This document shows positions 36,129 to 47,100 of a stretch of DNA of 64,000 nt, in pieces. The notes beneath the pieces were generated by a model, which did not search any database, was not told the origin of the DNA, and saw nothing but the letters and a program-made list of their open reading frames with translations. Each line of letters begins with the position of its first letter. The stretch's first letter is position 1. Location: assembly GCA_016711285.1 (NCBI GenBank), contig JADJTG010000017.1, forward strand, positions 62,001-126,000, in the 5' to 3' direction. The stretch is from Sphingobacteriales bacterium (lineage in GTDB: Bacteria; Bacteroidota; Bacteroidia; Chitinophagales; UBA2359). A program made the position numbers and the translations under genes.

Positions 36129-37403
36129 TTATACAAAACGGACTTCAAAACCTGCTCGCTGCAAATCATTCCAAAAATCGGGATATGATTTGCCCGCCAC
36201 TGCCGGATTTTCAATGCGCACCCCGCGCGGAAAACACAATGCCAGAGGTGCGAAAGCCATTGCCATGCGATGGTCGCGGTGGGTGGCGAATGTGGGCAAT
36301 GCCGCCGCACGGTCAAAATCTACTGCTGTCGGGTGCAAATGCCAAGCAGTTCCTTGCGGCTCAAAAGCATACCCTATTTTTGACAATTCGCTGTGTAATG
36401 CACTGCATCTTTTGCTTTCTTTGAGTTCTAATGTTTGCAAACCGTAAAAAAAAGCCTCCCGCCGCAGGGCAGCCAGCAATACCGCCACTGTGGGCGCAAT
36501 ATCGGGGGTATCCAGCATATCCAACTCTATCAGAGCGGGTAGCTGTTCAAGGGGTGGCTGTGTATATAAACGCAGCGAGCCGTGGTTTGTAAAAACACTT
36601 TTTACTCCCCATTGCTCTGCCCATTGTACTAGGTGGCTGTCGCCCTGCCACGAATTTTCAAGCAAATCAGGTATTTCAATAACAATATCGCGCCGCAAAG
36701 CAGCAATGGCATACCAATAAGAAGCCGCACTCCAATCGTTTTCTACTGTATAGGGGCGTGCCTGATAAGTTTGCGGCACTATGCTGATTTCGTTGCCGGA
36801 GCGGTGCGCTTCAATGCCGAAATAGCGTTGCAACTGCAAAGTCATTTCAATATAAGGTTCAGAAACCATTTTTCCTTCGCCGCAAATTTTCAGAGGGCTT
36901 TGCAAGGTGGGTGCAATGAGCAGCAATGCACTGATAAATTGGCTGCTCACATCGGCGGCAATGTGGAGCGTGCCGCCCTGCAATGGCTTACCGCTAATAT
37001 GAAGTGGTGCAAAATTCTCTTTTTCTACATATTTGATATTGGCTCCTAATTGGCGCAGCGCAGCCACCAAAGGCGCAATGGGGCGTTGGCGCAGTCGCTC
37101 ATCGCCGGTGAGTAGGTACTCGCCTTCGGTGGCGGCGCAATAAGCACACAAAAAACGAAACGCCGTTCCTGCTGCGCCAATATCCAAAGTGGTGCAAGTG
37201 TGGGGGGCAGCTTGCCGTATTTGTTGCAGGGCTTTTGAAAGATGCTGTGTGTCTTCGGAACTCGACAAATTATGAATATCAAACGAGGGTCGGCACAAAG
37301 CCCGAATGAGCAAAGCGCGGTTGCTGAGGCTTTTGGAACTTACCAAATCAATGGCGGCGGCGGGGCACAACTGCGGTGGAGCGATGAGATGACAATATTG
37401 CAT
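36129..37403 (-). CDS. aroA: 3-phosphoshikimate 1-carboxyvinyltransferase (EPSP synthase)
   Basis: Shikimate-pathway enzyme that transfers enolpyruvyl from PEP to shikimate 3-phosphate. The 424 residues contain SSKSLSNRALLIRAL (substrate-binding Lys/Ser/Arg), DIGAAGTAFRFLCAY, LTGDERLRQRPIAPLVAAL, SSQFISALLLIAP, EVENDWSAASYW-like VENDWSAASYWYA and the C-terminal THRDHRMAMAFAPLAL. Compared with the E. coli enzyme, NGGT in the PEP loop reads GAAGT, as in many Bacteroidota. ATG 37403 is preferred; an in-frame ATG at 37457 would overlap the upstream gene by 20 bases and add 18 residues. Probably translationally coupled to the upstream GAF-domain gene. Confidence 0.94.
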   Translation of the reverse strand: MQYCHLIAPPQLCPAAAIDLVSSKSLSNRALLIRALCRPSFDIHNLSSSEDTQHLSKALQQIRQAAPHTCTTLDIGAAGTAFRFLCAYCAATEGEYLLTGDERLRQRPIAPLVAALRQLGANIKYVEKENFAPLHISGKPLQGGTLHIAADVSSQFISALLLIAPTLQSPLKICGEGKMVSEPYIEMTLQLQRYFGIEAHRSGNEISIVPQTYQARPYTVENDWSAASYWYAIAALRRDIVIEIPDLLENSWQGDSHLVQWAEQWGVKSVFTNHGSLRLYTQPPLEQLPALIELDMLDTPDIAPTVAVLLAALRREAFFYGLQTLELKESKRCSALHSELSKIGYAFEPQGTAWHLHPTAVDFDRAAALPTFATHRDHRMAMAFAPLALCFPRGVRIENPAVAGKSYPDFWNDLQRAGFEVRFV

Positions 37404-37437
37404 ATTGCAAAAATTCGGTTTAGTTTTTTGTTGTTCT

Positions 37438-37947
37438 TCATTTTTGTTGTTCTTCATTTTGATAAGTAGCCGCCAGCATCATCGCCACCAATTTTTCCAA
37501 AAAATGGCGGTCGGTATCGTCAAATTCGCGAAGGCGGTCGCTGTCCACGTCCAGCACAAACACCACTTCGCCGCGATGCAGGGCGGGTACAACAATTTCG
37601 GATTTAGACAAACTGCTGCAAGCGATATGTCCTTCAAATTCATCTACATTAGGCACGACAAGCGTACTTTGGCGCGTGACCGCTGCTCCGCACACCCCGC
37701 GATGCAGCGCAATGCGCGTACAAGCCACTGTACCCTGAAAAGGAGCTAAACGCAATTCGCCCGCCACCATGCGATAAAAGCCCACCCAAAAAAATCCGAA
37801 GGCTTGGCGCAACAAAGCAGCCATATTTGCCATATTCGCAATCAGGTCATTTTCTTCTGCCAGCAGGTGCTGCGCCAATTGGAGGGTTTCGGTATAGCGT
37901 TGTTCTTTTGAAAGCAAACTTGTGGTAAAATTGATGTCGTGTGCCAT
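37438..37947 (-). CDS. Free methionine-(R)-sulfoxide reductase (GAF domain)
   Basis: A 169-residue GAF-domain enzyme reducing free L-methionine-R-sulfoxide. The three cysteines of the family are visible: ACTRIALHRGVCGAA supplies two, and EGHIACSS supplies the third. The GAF core is FGFFWVGFYRM and GEVVFVLDVDSDRLREFDDTD. Role: repair of oxidised methionine using thioredoxin. It lies 34 bases upstream of aroA, same strand. Confidence 0.9.
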   Translation of the reverse strand: MAHDINFTTSLLSKEQRYTETLQLAQHLLAEENDLIANMANMAALLRQAFGFFWVGFYRMVAGELRLAPFQGTVACTRIALHRGVCGAAVTRQSTLVVPNVDEFEGHIACSSLSKSEIVVPALHRGEVVFVLDVDSDRLREFDDTDRHFLEKLVAMMLAATYQNEEQQK

Positions 37948-38183
37948 ATTTTTATAAAAGCAATGGAAAGGAATATTTTTTTCAAGAAATAAAATAAAGC
38001 ATAAAATTATGGAAATAAGAATAATAAAGATGGTTCAGGATAAATTTTTACGCTGATGTAAATATAGGGGGTATCTTTTTAGAGGTGACTGTTTAAAATT
38101 TGGCAGTTACGACAGAAATAGCGTAATTTGCGATGCTGCTCTTGTTGTGCAACAGTATAGCTCACAAAATTATCAACTATTAT

Positions 38184-38768
38184 ATGTTTTCGCATTTGCC
38201 TCAAATTATTTTGGCTTCGCAATCGCCGCGCCGTTCTTTTTTGTTGCAGCAGGCGGGTTTTCGCTTTGAGCAGCGTGTAAAAGAAATTGATGAAAGTGAT
38301 TTTCCGCCTGATATGCTGCCTCACCAAGTGCCGCAGTATTTGGCAGAAAAAAAAGCACTTGCCCTCTTGCCCGATTTGCAACCCGATGATTTGGTGCTTG
38401 CCGCCGATACCATTGTATTATTAAACGGCAGCATCTACGGAAAAGCCGCTAACGAGGAAGAAGCCTGCCATACTCTGCACGCACTTTCGGGCAAAAAACA
38501 CGAAGTAGTGTCGGGAGTTTGTTTTTTGAGCCGCCAACACCGCCATTGTTTTTCGGAAGTGACCGAAGTGTATTTTAAGCCTTTGAGCGATGGACAAATC
38601 CGGCACTATGTTGCTCATTATCAACCTTTTGACAAAGCGGGCAGCTATGCCATTCAGGAGTGGATAGGATTGGTAGGCATTGAAAAAATAAATGGCTGCT
38701 ACTTCAATGTAATGGGCTTACCCGTAGCCAGATTGGTGACAGAATTGGAAAAATTTTTAAATCATTGA
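38184..38768 (+). CDS. maf: Maf-family nucleoside triphosphate pyrophosphatase
   Basis: A 194-residue house-cleaning enzyme that hydrolyses non-canonical or excess nucleoside triphosphates; Maf proteins are also linked to septum inhibition. Motifs: ILASQSPRRSFLLQQAG (phosphate binding), EKKALALLPD, VLAADTIVLLNG with the catalytic Asp, HEVVSGVCFL and the C-terminal YFNVMGLPVARL. dTTP/UTP versus other specificity is not claimed. ATG 38184 is chosen because the upstream frame lacks the family start. Confidence 0.93.
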   Translation: MFSHLPQIILASQSPRRSFLLQQAGFRFEQRVKEIDESDFPPDMLPHQVPQYLAEKKALALLPDLQPDDLVLAADTIVLLNGSIYGKAANEEEACHTLHALSGKKHEVVSGVCFLSRQHRHCFSEVTEVYFKPLSDGQIRHYVAHYQPFDKAGSYAIQEWIGLVGIEKINGCYFNVMGLPVARLVTELEKFLNH

Positions 38769-38809
38769 TTTTTTATACCTAAAAAGTTTTAACATCACAT
38801 AAAAAGCTA

Positions 38810-38817
38810 TATCTTTG
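38810..38817 (+). promoter_or_regulatory. -7 element of rpsT
   Basis: TATCTTTG fits TAnnTTTG, 43 bases before the rpsT ATG. Confidence 0.55.
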
Positions 38818-38859
38818 CACCTCAATAAAAAATCTAAACGAAAATAGAGTTTTACATTT

Positions 38860-39114
38860 ATGGCACATCATAAATCCGCCCAAAAAAGAATTCGTCAGAT
38901 TGCAAAACGTCGCCTGCGCAATCGTTATTATGCCAAAACTACACGCAATGCCATTAAAAAATTGCGTACTATTGAGGATAAAAAAGAAGCCACTACTTTA
39001 TTGCCAAGTGTAGTAAGTATGGTGGATCGTTTGGCAAAACGCCATATCATTCATCGCAACAAAGCTGCCAATCTCAAATCATCTTTGATGAAAAGAGTAA
39101 ATACTTTGAGCTAA
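38860..39114 (+). CDS. rpsT: 30S ribosomal protein S20
   Basis: An 84-residue, highly basic helical protein that binds 16S rRNA. MAHHKSAQKRIRQIAKRRLR, LIKSSVDRLAKRHIIHRNKA-like segments (SMVDRLAKRHIIHRNKAANL) and KSSLMKRVNTL are typical of S20. Own promoter and strong bidirectional terminator. Confidence 0.96.
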   Translation: MAHHKSAQKRIRQIAKRRLRNRYYAKTTRNAIKKLRTIEDKKEATTLLPSVVSMVDRLAKRHIIHRNKAANLKSSLMKRVNTLS

Positions 39115-39177
39115 AACCTCAAAGGCAGTTTTTTTTGATGCAATTTTCATTGAAATAAACCCAATATCAGGTTATAA

Positions 39178-39218
39178 AAAAAGGGAACAGTGTGCAGTTA
39201 TGCTACTGTTCCCTTTTT
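39178..39218. terminator. Bidirectional terminator between rpsT and the acyltransferase gene
   Basis: Perfect 14-bp stem AAAAAGGGAACAGT / ACTGTTCCCTTTTT with a 13-base loop; A and T tracts on both sides, between convergent genes. Confidence 0.85.
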
Positions 39219-39227
39219 GTGTTGTCG

Positions 39228-40007
39228 TCAGGAAGGCATTTGTAGCGCGCCATCGGGAAAAGCGAGGCGCATACGCGCTTCCATCACCGAGCGCACAGCA
39301 GCAGAGTAGCCCTGCACATCGCAAGCGGCTTGGTAGGGGGCGGGAGAAAAGGGACCGTCCCACACGCAATGGATAGTGCCCGGACGCAGCAGCCACGAGT
39401 TGCCCGGCAGCCGCAACACCGAATCGGGGCAGGTGAGCATCACTATCGGCACATCGGTATCTATGGAAATCTGAAAAGCTCCTTTATGAAAAGGTTTCAG
39501 CAACTCGGGTCCATTGTTGCGCGTGCCTTCGGGATAAATAACAATGGAGTCGCCCTCCACAATGGCGCGGGTGAGGCGATATACACTCAAAGCGCGGTCG
39601 TTGGCATTGTACCTGTCCACCGAAATATATAAATGCTTGAGAATATACCCAAAAACAGGATACCGCAAAATCTCCGCTTTTCCCAAAAATTTTGCTTTGC
39701 CGCGCGTGGCTACAGCCGAAATTAAAGGGTCGAGGTTCGAAGTATGGTTGAAGATAAATACATATCGCTGCGAAAAATCTACCGGAATATTTTCAATTCC
39801 TTTTAGGCGAATACCGCAAATAAATAAGCATATTTTGGCAAAATAATACGGCAATATATACAGCCGTGAGCGTTGGTGCTGTGGCGTAATCCATACCAAT
39901 ACTACCAATCCCAAAAATGCAAAAGTCAAAATAATAGCTATCAACAGCATGCAAAATGCCGTCCATAAAAAATACAAAACACGCATAGTATATATAAGCA
40001 AATTCAT
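39228..40007 (-). CDS. 1-acyl-sn-glycerol-3-phosphate acyltransferase (PlsC family)
   Basis: Membrane enzyme that makes phosphatidic acid from lysophosphatidic acid. The 259 residues start with a hydrophobic helix (LWTAFCMLLIAIILTFAFLG). The catalytic HX4D is IFNHTSNLDPL, and the glycerol-phosphate block is VIYPEGTRNNGPELLKPFHKG. PlsC family members also act on ornithine lipids, so no symbol is given. Convergent with rpsT and next to an IS relic. Confidence 0.9.
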   Translation of the reverse strand: MNLLIYTMRVLYFLWTAFCMLLIAIILTFAFLGLVVLVWITPQHQRSRLYILPYYFAKICLFICGIRLKGIENIPVDFSQRYVFIFNHTSNLDPLISAVATRGKAKFLGKAEILRYPVFGYILKHLYISVDRYNANDRALSVYRLTRAIVEGDSIVIYPEGTRNNGPELLKPFHKGAFQISIDTDVPIVMLTCPDSVLRLPGNSWLLRPGTIHCVWDGPFSPAPYQAACDVQGYSAAVRSVMEARMRLAFPDGALQMPS

Positions 40008-40044
40008 CTTTTTGATATCACTTTTGCAGTTGTCTTAGTAAGAG

Positions 40045-40701
40045 ACCCTAACTATACGACAGTTTTTTAAGGATAAAAAAATGCCATAAATTAGAGGAGT
40101 CATCACATTAGAGGAGTCATCACACACCCTTTACTTATGGCACACAATATAAAATTGTCAGACAAACATAGTGATTTGGAAACAGAATTGCAAAAAAGCT
40201 GCCCAAATCTTCGTTATGGTTCATAAAATCCCTAATATTGTTTATGAAAGCGAGCATAGTTTCAGGCAGTGCTATCCTAAGCAAAGTGGGCAACCAAATG
40301 GTTAATAAAGCGAGTAAGTGGTCAAATATCCGGATGGTGCAGGGATAACATTACTCGTTTGTTTGCAAAACTTCTATCTCTTCGGTGCCTATTCCCCCAT
40401 CAACGGATACAATCTCACCTTATAAAAACCGAAGAATTCAAGATACTTCTACTTGACAATGGTGCTTTTCACCACAGCCGACAATTAGTAATTCCTAAAA
40501 ACATTCATCTGTTGTTTGCTCCTCCTTATTCACCCGAATTAAACCCCGCAGAGATGATATGGCGATACATCAAGGGCAAAACTGCTAACATTATTTGAAA
40601 GATCTGGAAGAACTATCCGCCAATGTCGCTGATATTATCAAAATTAATAAAGAATTGAGCGAGTTATCTACGATGATATTCAATAAATTTTTGTGTTTAT
40701 A
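40045..40701 (+). mobile_element. Degenerate IS630-family element
   Basis: The left end (40045-40221) is duplicated at 49004. It includes an ATG-led piece MAHNIKLSDKHSDLETELQK that stops at about 40229. Remains of a Tc1/mariner-IS630 transposase follow in shifted frames: GITLLVCLQNFYLFGAYSP, then LLLDNGAFHHSRQLVIPKN, LLFAPPYSPELNPAEMIW with catalytic D and E positions, then LKDLEELSANVADIIKINK and a final stop at 40701. At least three frame changes and stops rule out activity. I could not place the right terminal repeat. Confidence 0.75.
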
Positions 40702-41165
40702 AATTCTGATTGGAAGCACACAATATAATATTTTACTTATGTTAAAATCAAAATTGGATACAGAATTTCGGAAATTCCGTATCGCTTATGTAACCTATAG
40801 AATAAATGACCCGTGAGGGAAATAAGATTAAAATATTAATCAGATTTTTATACAATAATACACTTTTTTATACAATGTAAATAGATAAAAATGAGATTTT
40901 ATATAGAAGCTGCTATTTAATATTAAATATTATAGAATGATAAAAATTATTTAATACTATAGTATAGAAAATAAATTTAACAATGGCATATAATTTGTTG
41001 AAAATGATTGTCTTTTGGTTTTTCGTTATTCCATTATTGCAGTGTGTCTTTTGAAGTTTTTAGCTATAAAAAAATTTACTCGTTATCTGCGAGCATTTTG
41101 ACACAACGGATTTTATATCAAATATATTTAATAAATTTATATTATATAATAATAAAATTAAAAGT
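40702..41165. other. A+T-rich intergenic region before the giant surface-protein gene
   Basis: 464 bases, extremely A+T-rich after about 40840, without an open frame. An imperfect inverted repeat is present at 40757-40783 (GATACAGAATTTC / GAAATTCCGTATC). The promoter of the giant gene must lie here, but no clear TAnnTTTG at a good distance was found. Confidence 0.6.
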
Positions 41166-44100
41166 ATGAAACAATTTAAACAAAGTAACCTTAAACAGAA
41201 ACTATTGAGAGATAATGCTTATCCTCTCAAATATTTATTGGTATTTGGGGTATTTCCGTTACTCTTAATGCTCAGGTTAGCGGAGTTGCTTTTCGAGATT
41301 ACAATGGGAATGGTTTTCAGGACTCATCACCTGAATACAATGAATTTGGTGTCAGTGGTATAGCAGTTACCGCATATCTAACTGATGGTACGGTCATAAG
41401 TACAAGCACCGATGCAACTGGGTCGTACACGTTCCCATCAAGTGCAATAAGCACATCAACTTATGCACGGATAGAGTTCACCGGTCTTAATCCGGGAGAT
41501 TATACATCTTCTCTTGGAAGTGCTTATGGCAGTTCGGTTCAGTTTGTGCAAGCACCGACTACGGATATTGATTTTGCGCTTAATTCACCTCAGGATTACT
41601 GGGATTCGTCAGCTATTAATGATGTGTCGTTTATGATTCCTCGCTATAGTGCCGGTGCGTATGATGGAATGATGACTGATGGTGTTGCTATAGGAAGATT
41701 TTACAAGACAACACAAGGTGTACCTACTACGGCAAGTAATATTATTAATATATCTATTGATACTATTGCAAAATTTGGTGAGGTTGGTACAGTGTGGGGG
41801 CAGGCATATCAAAAAAACTTAGAGAGAAGCTTTTTTTCTGCCTTAGCAAAAAGACATTCAGAGGAAGGTCCAAGAGGTCTTGATGGGATATACATTGTAG
41901 AGGAATTATCCAATAACAGTTTTGGTATAGCTGCTGGTTTTGATTTGCAAGGCGTAGTTCCGGCGAATGGGGGATCGACTATTGATTTAGGAACAATCAC
42001 AAGAAATCATATAAGCGGCGATGATAATTTTATTGGTGATGCCACTACAACCTATTGTCGGGATCTCGATGCATTTGCGAAAGTAGGAACCACAGGATAT
42101 GGCGATACTGATTATGACCCTGTTAATAATTTGATATGGACAGTCAATCTCAAGCAACGGACATTGATTAGTATTGATGCATCAGTTCCTACTAGTACAT
42201 TAAACAATGCTTCAGCAGCAATATTAGGTGGCATAACCAATACCTATGATATAATGTCATTACCTGGTATTCCTTCTTGCGCTAATGGAATTATGCGCCC
42301 TTGGGGACTAGGGTTCGATAAAGGTGTTGGATATTTAGGAATGGTATGCGATGCATCCATTTCACGTGTTTCCACTGATCTTATTGGGTATGTTTTTAGT
42401 TTTGATCCTGCTAATCCGCAGGCGGGATTGACACTTGAATTGACCATCAATTTAGGCACCTATCACTCATATAAGCCTTGGTCATATCTTTGGTCGCAAG
42501 TACACAAGGATGATTTTTCGCCACAGCCTGTAGTCTCTGATATAGCGATAACTGAAGAAGGAGACATGATTATTAATATTATGGATCGTTGGGGGCATCA
42601 AATGGGTTTGGGACAACCTAAAGCATTGAGTGGTGATAATAGTACAATTACTGCCACCGCATTAGGAGATATGCTTTATGCTTGCTATGATGGATCTTCT
42701 TGGGCTTTGGAAGGAACGGTTCCTAGCTGCCCACAACTTAATACAGATACTGGAACTAATACAAGTTATGGTCTCACTACCATGGAATATTTTGAGGATC
42801 TTTCTGGTGATGGATCCGCTGAAGCTAATCAAGGGGCTTCACTATTGCTATTAGGCACACAAGATTTAATAAGCATTGTTATGGATCCTATAGCACCAGG
42901 TGAACCTACAGGAACAAATTATTGGAGTACCGGTGGGTACTACTGGTATGACCACACAACTGGTGATAAGTTTCAATGGACAAGGGTATATCCAAGAGAA
43001 TGGCAAGGTAGTTTTGGTAAAGCAAATGGCTTGGGTGATATTGACTTTGTGAATATGGGTCCTCAACCATTAGAAATAGGTAATCGTGTATGGATTGATA
43101 CGGATGAAGATGGTGTGCAAGACCCTGAAGAGTTGCCGATACCTGATGTTAGCATAGAGTTGTTAGATAATTTAGGCAATGTTGTAGGAACCACAATAAC
43201 TGATGCTAATGGTACTTGGTATTTCAATACCTCCAATGTGACCGGTGGCATACTACCTTATTCAACCTATACAGTCCGCATTGCTTCTTCTGATTGGTCT
43301 AGTGGTAGTGGAACAGGAACCTTACAAGGATATCTACTTACAACAGCTGATACTGACATCACCATCGATGGCGATTTTAGAGATAGCGATGCCACTTTAG
43401 TGAGTAATATCCCCACTATAAGTGTAACCACTGATGATTATGGACAAAACAATCATACATTGGATATGGGATTCAGAGAGGCGGTAACTTGTGTCCCCAT
43501 TCCCGATATTGTTTTAGCCTGCGATAGCATAGGTGCACCAAGCAGCTATGATTTACCCGATGCAACAGATGGTTCTATGTGGTCATTATTATATACGCCT
43601 TCGGGAACAAGTGCTTCTATTGACCCAACAACAGGTCTTATTACAAACCTATCTACTGCTGGCGACTATGTGGCTATATTGGGCGGCGGAGCTTGTATTG
43701 ATACCGTCCATGTGGTGCAACCAGTCTGTAACCTACCCTGTCTTTGCTATCAGGCAACACAAGAGGGTTATGCCGATTTTAGCGCATTAGGTACAACCAT
43801 CATTAGTGGAGCGGCTACTGGAAGCTTTGTAGCACCCATACCTGGACACGGTAGTATGACCGTTGATTATAGTATTACAAGTGGAGGCAGAGTGAGGCAA
43901 GAACCAACTACTTTTACTTCCTTAGATGCCCTTGCTTACACTTCCTTATATACCAGTGATGTCCCTTGGCCAGTTCAGCCTATTTATTTGGAAACAAGTG
44001 CAGGTAATACACAAACGATTAATTTTACTTTCGATACTCCTATTGCTGATTTTGATTTTATTGTATATGATGTGGACCAGAACGATCAAGTGGTGATTAC

Positions 44101-47100
44101 GGCTACGGATGCTGATGGTAATGTTATTACAGATCTGTCGAATTGGATAGTGATGGGTACGGGTGATGCCACTACAGCTGTAGCTTCAGGGCAAACTACA
44201 GGCACCGTAGGTGCAACACCTACCTATGATGCAGCAACAGGCACTATTAGTTCTCCTGAAAATATTAATCACAATCGTCCTTTTATAGCCATTCGTCCCG
44301 ATGAATTGATTAAAAGTATCAGTATTAGCTTCACTTCAAGTACTACAGGCAATCACGTATATTTTGATATTTATGGTACACTTTCCTCGGCTTCAGCACC
44401 TTGTTGCCCCGTTTGTACTCTCACTGTAGATAGTGCCGTACCGACTGCTTGCAGCAATAATTTGTATGATGTAGATGTTACCGTATCATATATTAATCCG
44501 GCAGTTGGAGATATTATTATCAACGTGGGTGGTACGGATTACACTTTCACACCTGATGGCAACAGCCCCGATACTCTTACAGTAACAGGCATCACAGCAG
44601 ATGCTGCGCAGGATGTAGATGTATCTGCTACTTTTGTAAATGATACTGTTTGCACAGATACCTTAGTAGCTGCTTATGATGCGCCTTGTGCTTGTAATGT
44701 GGATTGCGATGATGGTAACTGTATGAATGGCTTAGAGACTTACGATGCAGCTTCTTGTGCTTGTGTACCCGGTACGCCTGTTACTCCGCTTACCTGCGAT
44801 GATGGTAACTGTATGAATGGTGTAGAAACTTGGTCAGATGCTACTTGTGCTTGTATCCCCGGCACGCCTGTTACACCGCTTACCTGCGATGATGGTAACT
44901 GTATGAATGGTGTTGAAACGTGGTCAGATGCTACTTGTGCCTGCGTACCCGGCACGCCTGTTACACCGCTTACCTGCGATGATGGTAACTGTATGAATGG
45001 TGTTGAAACGTGGTCAGATGCTACTTGTGCTTGTATCCCCGGCACACCAGTTACACCGCTTACCTGCGATGATGGTAACTGTATGAATGGCGTTGAAACG
45101 TGGTCAGATGCTTCTTGTGCCTGTGTACCCGCACACCAGTTACACCGCTTACCTGTGATGATGGTAACTGTATGAATGGCGTAGAAACTTGGTCAGATGC
45201 TACCTGTGCTTGTGTACCCGGCACGCCTGTTACTCCGCTTACCTGCGATGATGGTAACTGTATGAATGGCGTTGAAACGTGGTCAGATGCTACTTGTGCT
45301 TGTGTACCCGGCACACCAGTTACTCCGCTTACCTGCGATGATGGTAACTGTATGAATGGCGTAGAAACGTGGTCAGATGCTACTTGTGCTTGTGTACCCG
45401 GCACGCCTGTTACTCCACTTACCTGCGATGATGGTGTATGTGAAAATGGGGTAGAAACTTGGGATTCTGCTACTTGTCAATGTGTTGCGGGAACTCCCGG
45501 AGAGATACCGACCTGTGATGACGGCAATTGTATGAATGGCTTAGAGACTTATGATGCAGCTTCTTGTGCCTGTGTACCCGGCACACCAGTTACTCCGCTT
45601 ACCTGCGATGATGGTAACTGTATGAATGGCGTTGAAACGTGGTCAGATGCTACCTGTGCTTGTGTACCCGGCACGCCTGTTACTCCGCTTACCTGCGATG
45701 ACGGTAACTGTATGAATGGCGTAGAAACGTGGTCAGATGCTACTTGTGCCTGTGTACCCGGCACACCAGTTACTCCGCTTACCTGCGATGATGGTAACTG
45801 TATGAATGGCGTAGAAACGTGGTCAGATGCTTCTTGTGCTTGTGTACCCGGTACCCTGTTACGCCACTTACCTGCGATGACGGTAACTGCATGAATGGCG
45901 TAGAAACTTGGTCAGATGCTACTTGTGCCTGTGTCCCCGGCGCGCCTGTTACTCCACTTACCTGCGATGATGGTGTATGTGAAAATGGGGTAGAGACTTG
46001 GGATTCTGCTACTTGTCAATGTGTTGCGGGAACTCCCGGAGAGATACCGACTTGTGATGACGGTAATTGTATGAATGGAGTAGAGACTTACGATGCAGCT
46101 TCTTGTGCCTGTGTACCCGGTACACCAGTTACACCGCTTACTTGCGATGACGGTAACTGTATGAATGGCTTAGAAACGTGGTCAGATGCTACTTGTTCTT
46201 GTGTACCCGGCACGCCTCCTTCTACCGCTTGTGATGACAATAATCCTTGCACAGATGATAATTATAATACAACGACTTGTCAGTGCGAATATACCCCTAA
46301 CACATTGTGTGATACTTATTCAGTAGGCAACCAAGTATGGAGCGACACCAACAACAACGGTTTGATAGATTCAGGCGAAGCAGGTATAGACGGAGTAACG
46401 GTTTACTTGTTGAATGCAACGGGTACTCCGATAGACACGACTGTAACCTCCGGCGGCGGTTTGTATTTGTTTGATGGTTTGGCTGCGGGCGACTATATCG
46501 TATCGGTTGAAATACCCACAGGTACACAGAGCAGTGCAGTAGATGAAACAACCCCTGACACAGATGGCAACGACAACGGAGTTACGGTAGTAGGAACTAC
46601 TATTCAAAGCGGTCTAATCACTTTGGGTGATGGCGAGCCTACAGGAGAAAGTCCTGATAACGACCCTGCCACAACAGATACGAATGAAAACTTAACAGTT
46701 GACTTCGGATTTTATCCAATACCTGCGGATACTTATTCAGTGGGTAACCAAGTATGGAGCGACACGAACAACAACGGTTTGATAGATTCAGGCGAAGCAG
46801 GTATAGACGGAGTAACGGTTTACTTGTTGGATGCAACGGGAACTCCGATAGACACGACAGTAACCTCCGGCGGCGGTCTGTATTTGTTTGATGGTTTGGC
46901 TGCGGGCGACTATATCGTATCGGTTGAAATACCCACAGGTACACAGAGCAGTGCAGTAGATGAAACAACTCCTGACACAGACGGCAACGACAACGGCATC
47001 ACGGTAGTAGGAACTACCATTCAAAGCGGTCTAATCACTTTGGGTGATGGCGAGCCTACAGGAGAAAGCCCTGATAACGACCCTGCCACAACAGATACGA

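Noticed and set aside
40757..40783. Inverted repeat upstream of the giant gene as a terminator or riboswitch
   Set aside because: Short, with mismatches, no T-run and no ligand-binding fold recognised.
44740..45764. Minus-strand open frames across the Cys-rich repeats
   Set aside because: They mirror the 90-bp array and arise from repeat periodicity; no start context or homology.
44705..46232. CRISPR-like array
   Set aside because: Units are contiguous, in frame and coding, with no unique spacers; no cas genes nearby.
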